Of a stretch of DNA of 64,000 bases, positions 57,401 through 64,000 are shown one piece after another. Under the pieces are notes generated by a model. It was not told where the DNA came from. It was given only the letters and a program-made list of their open reading frames with translations, and did not search any database. The position numbers and the translations under genes are program-made. The DNA comes from Pomphorhynchus laevis. Its lineage: Eukaryota; Acanthocephala; Palaeacanthocephala; Echinorhynchida; Pomphorhynchidae. Position 1 is the first letter of the stretch. The number at the start of each line of letters is the position of its first letter. The stretch lies in assembly GCA_012934845.2 (NCBI GenBank), contig WNNJ02003034.1:1-64000 (forward strand), written 5' to 3'.

Positions 57401-57645
57401 AATGGAGCGAGTATTGAATAGACTAAGACGAAAAGTATGCTTAGGAGCGAGATCGACTAGCGAAGAAGACAAGGGGGAGAGATGGGACGCCATCGAATTT
57501 TTGGCCTTGTGTGAAGAACGTGAAAATTTCCGTTGATTTTACGTATAGATAAGGATGACTCGCCGTTTGTTTCACGTCGATGTTTTTCAATGCGAGCTAA
57601 ATTGAGCTGGGCAATATCAGAAGGGGAGCGGTCAGGAAAGATACG
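54499..57645 (-). mobile_element. L2-A LINE with an intact ORF2
   Basis: 3.15 kb insertion flanked by GCAA duplications (54,495-54,498; 57,646-57,649); removing it restores the CR1-Y frame (ISISKCVSMHIF, parallel to INPLKCTCMRIS in the 19 kb copy). The 5' 150 bases contain the end of an ORF1-like frame (SPSDIAQLNLARIEKHRRE) overlapping the ORF2 start, so the element is 5'-truncated within ORF1. The 3' UTR has GGACTTGTAAGCGTACAGC and GTACGCATTTGCCAC and ends in (ATT)n. Confidence 0.9.
54584..57493 (-). CDS. L2-A ORF2: endonuclease-reverse transcriptase
   Basis: 969 codons, uninterrupted. ATG at 57,493 in AATTCGATGGCG, a context shared with L2-B. The N-terminal APE-like endonuclease nicks target DNA: FNTRSILHKADML (Asn), ITESWHTDS (Glu), PSFVLGDFNIRLDR, HILGGALDIIAV, LSDHFLVTLTL (Asp-His). 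From about residue 500 the RT: SYRPISLLPTLSKLLERL, VSLDLSSAFDIVDHSIL (motif A), SGVPQGSVLGPILFSLLLGD, MQYADDILIYAHAP (YADD), LNPDKSKIMWI, and a C-terminal region ending NHLPIHIRQSTS. Belongs to the CR1/L2/Rex1 group. All visible catalytic residues are present, so it may be active protein. Confidence 0.92.
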   Translation of the reverse strand: MASHLSPLSSSLVDLAPKHTFRLSLFNTRSILHKADMLLDIFDQLSIDILCITESWHTDSNDLAIRHLCRSGCSLVESARQITSHTSTASNHGGIVAIARHPMSLRKINVNIRYTSFELLICRLSTPFPLELVIVYRPGSVAPSRIFFNDLADLMSHCSLSYTPSFVLGDFNIRLDRPSDSDSITLTNLFSDFNYKLLSTSPTHILGGALDIIAVPNCFNDYTSLSITDPGLSDHFLVTLTLTRPHPPSPPLPLSTPSRPWKLLDIPILCTSLLNSSLFSLPLNYLSPDDLCILFDSELTSILNNLLPSRLRRSQRLRHAPWFDSDCSLSKRRLRHSFRMYKRFLKRSPNSLPPNLRDSYFSQRRSHLILIRTKRTHFWRNQLESSSNSKSHWKILNSILSRSSTPCNINPDEFSSYLQTKLSNLLSLLPIAPLYPILSLNTSLPELFHLLPVSSDEVSSVLLSLPNKTSPSDPIPTHLLKNICTFILPFLTTLFNSSIRSCTFPSIWKCATVRPIIKKQSLDSSLPSSYRPISLLPTLSKLLERLVLKQVNTYLYSSNLFPPFQAAFRSNYSTEIACLKVYNDLLISRDHKLCSVIVSLDLSSAFDIVDHSILLHRLRHDYGFSLPTVSWFSSYLSNRTFRVYSNSSLSHPSSIPSGVPQGSVLGPILFSLLLGDLSSISHKFNFHVMQYADDILIYAHAPVYRIHDLSVSASDCLVSISNHLSSLRLSLNPDKSKIMWILPRRIGFEPPSVSLNSTILPIVDNLVFLGFHFDNRLSLKPFVRDKVRSSTLILRNLRQVRRLIDFPSCMTLISSLLFSRLDYCLSLFSNSPKSTLLPLQRIVNAAVRILLRLRRFDHTSYHLASLDLPTIYCRVQIRLLIVAFRLVTFHTRSFLNLPFLDNSRPVYCSLRSCNSLLLHVPNYSTSFGLRSFLVAAPLSWNHLPIHIRQSTSLQCFKRQIRSHLNNLTA

Positions 57646-58420
57646 GCAAGTGTGTATCTATGCATATTTTCAAAACAAAGCTTACCGTTGATGTAATTGA
57701 ATCAACGGCGTCGAAATTAATCGTGTTATTAGGTATAAGGACCTCGGTGTTTGGATAAGTTCTGATCTATTCTCATAAATGAACACGTCGTACACACGTA
57801 CTAAAGCTGGACGCATTGTAGAAATTTTGAGACGAGCTTTTCTAAATAAAGATAGCTAATGTTTGGTTCTACTCCTATTTAGTTTGGTACTATTGATTAT
57901 CCTCCATTGCTCACATAGTTGTTACTCAATTACAATCAGTTGTCGTAGACGTCTCGAATGTATATTTAGACTTACTACTAAAAAATGTTAAAAAATGATC
58001 GAAATGTTAAACATATTTCGTAAGTTTTACGCCTATTGAATACTATTGATTTTTCTCTATTGATCAGTTGTTAAATTATAATCAACGGTCGAAGACTTTT
58101 CGAATGTATATTTAATCGTGATCGAAATTTGGAAAATATTTCTTACGTCTTACTCATGTTTTTGATGTTCCTACATTACGGTATACGCGTGATCGTGTAT
58201 ATTTGATCCTTGCATGGTATATACTTCACAATATGAGCCATCCTCTTAGTAACCTGCCACGCCTTCGATATTTGCCTCACTTGCACCATCACCCTTTGAT
58301 GCTGCAAACCCATTGAATCCAGCATATCCGGAATCCCACCAATCTAAGCATATTGTTGGACTTTGGAACATACCTTTACCGTCAACAGTTTGCTCATCTA
58401 CTGTGAACCAGCTTTAGTGT
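57646..58420 (+). mobile_element. CR1-Y LINE, right part (thumb to C-terminus)
   Basis: YKDLGVWISSDLFS matches YKDLGVWVCADLS of the 19 kb copy; TKAGRIVEILRRAFL and a decayed C-terminal end (TRDRVYLILAWYILHNMSHP, PLSNLPRLRY) follow. About 130 bases are imperfectly duplicated around 57,890-58,150. Many breaks; older than the L2-A it hosts. 58,421-58,613 holds nothing recognised. Confidence 0.65.
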
Positions 58421-58613
58421 CTAAACAGATACATTTCTATTATTAATAGACGATATATACTGGATTAATGCTTTGTTGAGGCATGTCTGTAATTAGTTTA
58501 ATTGTTTGCTATCCCAGTTATTAACGAGCTTTTGCTCAACTGAATGTGACAGAATAATAATTTCTCTCCTAACGTATCAGCGGGGCCAAAAACATGCTAA
58601 GGACGTGTTTCTT

Positions 58614-59075
58614 CTAATAAAATTTGATTATCAAGTATTTCATTCTAACACAAAGTGTACTATTTATTATCAATCCATGAAAATTTCCGTTTAAGAGTTT
58701 AAATTTATTTTTAATATTATTATGCTGATTTATGTATTTTACTATTTTCTGCTTGATGTTATTTTTATAATAACCTAGTTTAAAATATGCATTTATTAAA
58801 TTATTTAAATGATTTTGAAGAAAACCAATATCATTACATATTGTTGCAATTCTTAAAATTTCATTATTTAATGTATTATATTTTATATTATATGGTATGC
58901 ATGAATGCTCATGCAAAAATATGTTTCTTGTAAATTTAAATATGTCATCTTTACGATATAAATTAATAGTAGTTTTAGTTAATGTTAATTTAATGTTCAT
59001 ATCTAGATATATACCTTCTTTATCATTAATATCAGTTTTATTAAGAATAAAGCTACCTATAGTGACCTTATTCAA
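58614..59075 (-). pseudogene. Reverse-transcriptase-like C-terminal fragment, family uncertain
   Basis: 153 codons: EGIYLDMNIKLTLTKTTINL (as in FLDxNI...), YRKDDIFKFTRNIF, HEHSCIPYNIKYNTL, NNEILRIATICND. This succession, LDxNI / YxKxDDFxF / S-x-IPxxxxY / L-x-RI-x-IC, is the region after the palm in a distinct group of RTs that includes Penelope-like and other poorly classified elements. Palm motifs and the catalytic box are outside the fragment. AT-rich codons. Confidence 0.4.
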
Positions 59076-59299
59076 ATTTCATTATTTTATGTACTATATT
59101 CTAGAATACATATTGTTTATTATACATTCATAAATATTTTCTGCTTAGGTTTTTAAATTTATTTAAAAACTTAATTTATTTATATATATTTTACTATTTT
59201 CTGAAAATTTTAAAAATACTTTTTTTACAAAAGAATTCGTATTTTAAAAAATACATAGTCTTTTTTATAATTACAAAATTAAAAATTATATATTTTCAA

Positions 59300-59815
59300 C
59301 ATGTATATTTATATAATCAATTTGCCAAAAACGGGAGTTCGATTACAAGCAGATCAGACTTCGTTATCACTCCTAGACGAGCTGATGGTAGCTGACAACA
59401 CTCATCAGTAGGGTGAACTACCATCAGTCGTTTCGGCTGCCGTGTGATATATTTAAAAAGCATCTCCGAGAATTCGCTGACGTATTAGCATGGGCATAGC
59501 ATGTTTAAACAAACCACGTGCTTTCCGGATCATCCTAATTTATTCGGCAAGAAATTTTATTGATGTCATTGGTTGTTTTCTCACAGGATCCTTTGAGGAT
59601 ACATTTTTAAAATTTAAAAGCTGAATGGTTCACACTGTGCTCAGGGGCTTACAAGCTACAGTTTTATAATTCAGAATTTTGCCAAAAACCGGAGTTCGAT
59701 TACAAGTAGAGCGAACTTCCTTATCACTCCTAGCCGAGCTGATGGTAGCCGGCAGCACTCATCAGTAGGGTGAACCACCATCAGTCGTTTCGGCTGCCTT
59801 GAAAGGCGGAAGCTA
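59300..59815. repeat. Second array of the 360-bp repeat, about 1.4 units
   Basis: Units start near 59,323 and 59,681 (period 358). Same order of motifs as at 11.4 kb; CTGATGGTAG, CTCATCAGTAG, CATCAGTCGTTTCGGCTGCC are conserved, with changes in the loop. The array stops after GGCTGCCTTGAAAGG. Confidence 0.85.
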
Positions 59816-60153
59816 GCACAACAAAATACAAATAATAAATTTATTTTATATTTTGTCGATACTGCTTGAAAATTAAAAGCCTTAAATTATTTTCATTAAT
59901 TTTAACATACTTAATAATATAATTTATTTCCATTAGTTGAAAAATTTGTGGTGCCTTTGTAGTGAAACATAAAATAATTAAAAATTATAGTTAATATAAA
60001 ATTAAAAAATTAAAAACATATTATATTATAAAACATATTATATAATATGATATAATATATAATATTATATTATATTGATAATATATTATTTATGTTAATA
60101 AAAAATTGTTTTATGTGTAATTACATTTCACTATTTTCTGTTTATTTTTAGTA
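59816..60153. promoter_or_regulatory. AT-rich region upstream of UGGT
   Basis: No ORF. By position it should hold the UGGT promoter and 5' UTR. TTTATTTTTAG just before the ATG could also be a splice acceptor of a 5' UTR intron. Confidence 0.3.
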
Positions 60154-60266
60154 ATGAATCTGGTCCCGATAGCGTTTCTGCTACTTCCTTCAATTTCGCT
60201 ATCAAAGCATATTGAAATCTCACTCGAATCACAATGGCAATACACACCTATATTGCTTGAAGCATG
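60154..60266 (+). CDS. UGGT exon 1: signal peptide and start of the glucosyltransferase
   Basis: UDP-glucose:glycoprotein glucosyltransferase of the ER lumen re-glucosylates misfolded N-glycoproteins so that calnexin and calreticulin rebind them. Exon 1 gives a signal peptide (MNLVPIAFLLLPSISLS) and then HIEISLESQWQYTPILLEA, which matches the family start (xTTSLxxKWxxTPLLLEASEFLAE). It ends in phase 2 at GCATG followed by GTAAAC. Joined to exons 2-4, the 141 codons align without gaps in order with human UGGT1 residues after its signal peptide. Phases fit at every junction. The gene (family length about 1500 aa) continues past the window end. The ATG at 60,154 is the only one giving a signal peptide. 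Confidence 0.88.
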
Positions 60267-60316
60267 GTAAACACGGTCGAAGTAAACGTTGTAAATCTGT
60301 CATGATATTTATCTAG

Positions 60317-60399
60317 TGAATTTTATCGTCGATACCAACCTACATATTTTTGGCAATTTCAAGAGCTAACTTCAAAGGAGTATCTCCCATATTGTCAAA
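60317..60399 (+). CDS. UGGT exon 2
   Basis: After a 50-base intron (GTAAAC...TTATCTAG). Completes Cys and reads EFYRRYQPTYFWQFQELTSK then EYLPYCQ, matching EFLAEDSQEKFWNFVEA of the family. Ends in phase 1 at CAAA before GTAAGC. Confidence 0.85.
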
Positions 60400-62867
60400 G
60401 TAAGCTTAATTAATTACTGCAAGCAGATATCAATTAAAAAATGAAAGTGATTGTCTTAAACGATTATTAATCGGTGGTGATAGTCAAATAGTTGTATGTA
60501 AAGATAACAGTTTTGAAGCTACTTATGTGTATTTTATAAATATAAAATGCTGAACATAACTGTACAATTTGCAATCCGAAACTAGATAGTTGTGCTATAT
60601 AAAAATGTTTTCATAAAATTTAATAATAACGACTTTAATATGCACAGATAATGGTAAAAGACAAGGTAAATATACAAAACTTTTGAAATTTATATATTTA
60701 AATAACAAGTATATTTCTCCAAATCATAAGATTAAAATATAAAATGCATAACATTCTCCATCTAGATTTTACATGATTATTTATATTTTTGATGTAGCAG
60801 TTATTGGGGTTTTGTATAGGTATTACCTGACATCAAATTTCCTATTGCTACATCAAATTAATTATTAGCAACTTTTAATCTGAAACTCTACTTTTCTTTT
60901 TTATATGTTTGTGTCATCCAATATACACAATTTGTTATTTAAGTATTTAAATCTGGCTACATTCGAGTAGGCTCTTAAAAGTATCTTGATATTTTTAAAT
61001 AGCTTTATAATGTATTCTGCATGTATTTGATAAATAATCGTTAATATTCTGGGGATGGTTAGCTGTTGTTTAAATTTTGTAAGCTTCTTTTTTGATTTTA
61101 ATCTCAGAGACCCGACTTAATGCATACCTGTCACTTGAGCTCATTTATCTAGTTAAGACTTATAATAGTCAAAACTATTATTAGTTCCACAAGTTGTAAA
61201 TGTTAGCTTATATATTTTTACTTTAAATTTAAAATTTTTAAAGATTAAACTGACAAAACTTGATACATATTATTACTAATATCGGATAAACGAACAAAAG
61301 CTGAAAACTCAAATGAAATTGAAAAATTTAAAAGTAAAAAACTTACCTTAGAAGCACATTTTTAATCAGCAAATACTTTCAATCTGCATTTGATTCTTGC
61401 AGGAACCAATCGATGACGTTTGCAATTGATCAAAAATCATTTTGATAGACAACTCTTCAATAACTTAATTGTAATATCCTCTAGTTTTCTGGCAATCTTT
61501 AAGCTTGCATCTACATGTTACAGTCTTATTATATTATAAATTGACTGTTCACTCATTGATTTCTGTTATTTATTTGTGGAGAGAGTGAAATACAAAATTA
61601 TATTTAAATATCGAATTTTCGATATCATCATCAGGATAAAATTGTTTAAAATATTTTTACTGTTTAATATTTATACAGCTGTCAATTACATTACTTGGCG
61701 CAGCATGTCAAACGGGTCAATTTGTATATTTTATATTGTACAGCGGATTAAATTATAACTGTAATTGAATTAAATAAATTGTAATTAATTTAAATAAATT
61801 AAATAATTAATAATTAAATAATTGTAATTAAATTATAGTGGCGCATCGGATTCCACTTCGCAGCAGATTATTTGTAATATTATAATATTATTAGTAATTC
61901 TTTCATTTTAAATATCATCGTAAATATTAAATATCAAAATAATGAGTTTTGCTAGTCGTGATATTTTTTTAGAAACTAATTTTACTATTTTTACTCTTAA
62001 TATTAATAAGATGTTGGATTTTACCCCAAGAATACAAAAACAAAAAAGGCCTATTCAAAAAAGAGCCTAATTAACTATAATGAAATAAACTATAAACTAT
62101 AGTTTATTTACTATAAACTAATAAGAGGCCGATAAAGATGCTTATCAACTTTACTAATAATGTTGATTTGATTTTTATTCTCGGGAAAGCGATAAAACCA
62201 TTTACTTCGAAGGTTATTTACTGCGAATGCGATTGTTAGAATTTTTGATGCTAGAATTTAATTATTAAATTCATAAAGTAGTTAATTTTAATTTAGTTTT
62301 AATTTAATCTAGTTTTGCTTGAAGAGGGCAATAGCATTGACTCAATTTTACAGATAAAGTTTATTTGATTTATGATTGTTTGGAAAAATAAAACACAAAA
62401 TTAAATTTACTACGTATGCGATAAAAATAACTAGCGATAATTGTATCGACTTATGTTGGGACATCCACTTAATTTTTTCATTTTTACATTTTTGATATTT
62501 TCCCATCTCAATCGTGTATTTTTTAACATAATGTATTTCACTTTTTCTATTAAAAATGCTTATCTTTTATCCTATTAATTAGATATTGAAATTGAAGGGA
62601 TTTGCAAATTTTCTTGTATATTTTTAAACTTACATTTACATATTTTAAAAAGTATTAGTTGATTACTAAAATATTCTAATTACATATTTTAAAAAGTATT
62701 AGTTGATTACTAAAATATTCTAATAATTCAATGAACTGAATTTAAGGATTAATTTAATTAATTTTAAGGATTTAATTTTAATTTTTAATTTAAAATAAAA
62801 AAAATTATTTTAATACAGTTAAAACAGTTTGATGATTGCTAAATTTGATTATGTTAATTCAATTTAG
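60400..62867 (+). other. UGGT intron 2
   Basis: 2,468 bases, GTAAGC...AATTTAG. AT-rich, holding the hammerhead-like/palindrome-related sequence at 61.5-61.7 kb and no further UGGT exon; the phases of exons 2 and 3 fit directly. Confidence 0.75.
61520..61650 (-). repeat. Relative of the 12.85 kb palindrome, CTGATGA motif
   Basis: Shares TGTTCACT, TTATTTATT, GAGAGTGAA and ATCATCATCAGGA with 12,830-12,920. On the minus strand CCTGATGATGATATCGAA pairs with TTCGATAT in a strong hairpin. GAAA lies inside this hairpin, so a hammerhead is less clear here. Confidence 0.5.
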
Positions 62868-63004
62868 ACAGTTCAAATGAAGAATATTGTGTCAATGAAA
62901 TTCTTGCAATATCAGAGAATATTCTTTCCAGCAACATTGTTATATTGCTTGGCATGCTATTACGATCTAGATACTACTCAGCTGCCGTTCAGACTTTATT
63001 TACC
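62868..63004 (+). CDS. UGGT exon 3
   Basis: Behind TTCAATTTAG. Reads NSSNEEYCVNEILAISENIL then SSNIVILLGMLLRSRYYSAA and VQTLFT, matching the family stretch FLSPLQxNLLKFxLSxRSYSAxxQxFQQ. Ends in phase 0 before GTGAGT. Confidence 0.88.
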
Positions 63005-63706
63005 GTGAGTATTTAATTTACAAGGCTGTGAACATCATCTTTGATTATATTTGATTAAATTTGCATATTGATACTGATTTTCAATACGAAATTTAAATTA
63101 AAAAATTAAAAATTCAATATATTTATTCGCTGAAGCAAATTATACCTTAGTCAATGAAGTTATTTTACTCTTCTGTATTGTTTAGCTAAAAGTTATTGAC
63201 TTATTATTACATAATGATGCATCTCAGAAATAAACTCTAATTATACAGAAAATATTTCCATATCATATATTACGTCATACGATTTGAAAATGGCAATAAA
63301 GCGAATATCTTCCAGCAGCAAAATGTTTTTAAATCATGCTGTCCTTATTGAAATATACGCTAATAATCATTACCGGATGGCAGGTGTTCGATCAATTTTA
63401 GATTTGATAATGTGAATCTTCTAAACGGCTATAGAATTTTTTAAACAAAATTTGCCAATTAACAAAATTTGCGAATTAACCAAAATATAAACCGTATTAT
63501 TCTGCTTTTATTATAAACGATTGCATGCATACCGGTCAAATGTAATGAAAGTCTTAGTTTAAAATATAAATATTTGGCAGTGTTTTGAATATTTAATTTA
63601 ATAATTCAATAATTCAACTTAATTAATATTCGGTATCATAAAATTAAATTTTAATGTAATTTTATATTAACTTTGTAAATTTCAACATTTAATTGCTTTT
63701 ATTAAG

Positions 63707-63798
63707 CTATCGCCGAAACAACATTCATCCGAGTGCTTTGTAGATATCGGTAATAAGATTATATCCAATGTAAACGAACTTGAAAGTGAACTTTTGAG
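63707..63798 (+). CDS. UGGT exon 4
   Basis: Behind GCTTTTATTAAG. Reads LSPKQHSSECFVDIGNKII then SNVNELESELL, matching EPPPEGCNSFFSVHGKK and the LEALL helix. Ends in phase 2 at GAG before GTATTA. The 702-base intron 3 (63,005-63,706) is AT-rich and empty. No exon 5 is found before 64,000; the candidate AG near 63,981 leads to a stop. Confidence 0.8.
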
Positions 63799-64000
63799 GT
63801 ATTAAATTTTGTTTTGCCGTTTTATTTTGATATTTTTATTTTTTGTATTTTTAATTAACAATTTCCATACGAAAGATTAATAATGGAATATATTAATTCT
63901 ATTGTATAAAAATTGACAACATAATATTCAGAGGAATATTATGTTCATTAATTATTATTTTTATAAAAAATTAATATTCAGCCAAAAATTGTAGTAGATA

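Noticed and set aside
63981-64000. UGGT exon 5 starting after ATTCAG at the window end
   Set aside because: In the required phase it meets a stop within five codons.

Overview
The window is AT-rich animal (invertebrate metazoan) DNA from a repeat-laden genome. Host genes and gene relics are typically animal: a METTL3 m6A methyltransferase, the first four exons of a UDP-glucose:glycoprotein glucosyltransferase (UGGT), a PTPN1/PTPN2-like tyrosine phosphatase copy and a mitochondrial malate dehydrogenase pseudogene. The UGGT exons have GT..AG introns of 50, 2468 and 702 bases. The species cannot be named from the sequence alone. No tRNA, rRNA, CRISPR array or bacterial-type operon is visible. 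Family labels used below (L2-A, L2-B, CR1-X, CR1-Y, YLDD LINE) are local to this window.

Layout. 1-14.9 kb: AT-rich DNA with a LINE reverse-transcriptase tail (2.2-2.9 kb), the phosphatase copy (2.9-4.2 kb), a 20-bp minisatellite, weak candidate exons including a WD-repeat (ELP2-like) pair near 5.2-5.6 kb, a dispersed hairpin-bearing repeat (6.2-8.0 kb), a 360-bp tandem repeat array (11.4-12.5 kb) and a long palindrome (12.85-13.0 kb). 14.9-28.7 kb: a YLDD-type LINE fragment, a decayed Ty3/gypsy element, then a nested stack. In the stack an old CR1-Y LINE on the minus strand is split by two L2-type LINEs with target duplications, and one of these carries a young LTR element whose single open frame joins gag to integrase.

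29.3-30.5 kb: METTL3 on the minus strand, with a short coding relic upstream of it. 31-43 kb: a CR1-X LINE with a long open RT frame, other LINE pieces, a foldback element, and a gypsy fossil invaded by CR1-X and L2-B. 43.1-46.4 kb: a second gypsy fossil of the same family, with the MDH2 pseudogene between its pol region and a piece of its far LTR. 47-58.4 kb: CR1-X, LINE ORF1-like remains, two L2-B copies joined at a palindrome, and an intact 969-aa L2-A LINE inserted in another CR1-Y copy with a 4-bp duplication that restores the host LINE frame. 58.6-59.8 kb: an RT-like fragment and a second pair of 360-bp repeats. 60.15 kb to the end: the 5' part of UGGT on the plus strand, running off the window.

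Functionally, only METTL3 (RNA m6A writing) and UGGT (ER glycoprotein folding quality control) look like working host genes, and nothing suggests they act together. Most of the window is the product of repeated LINE and LTR-element insertion, with several dated layers shown by nesting and target-site duplications.
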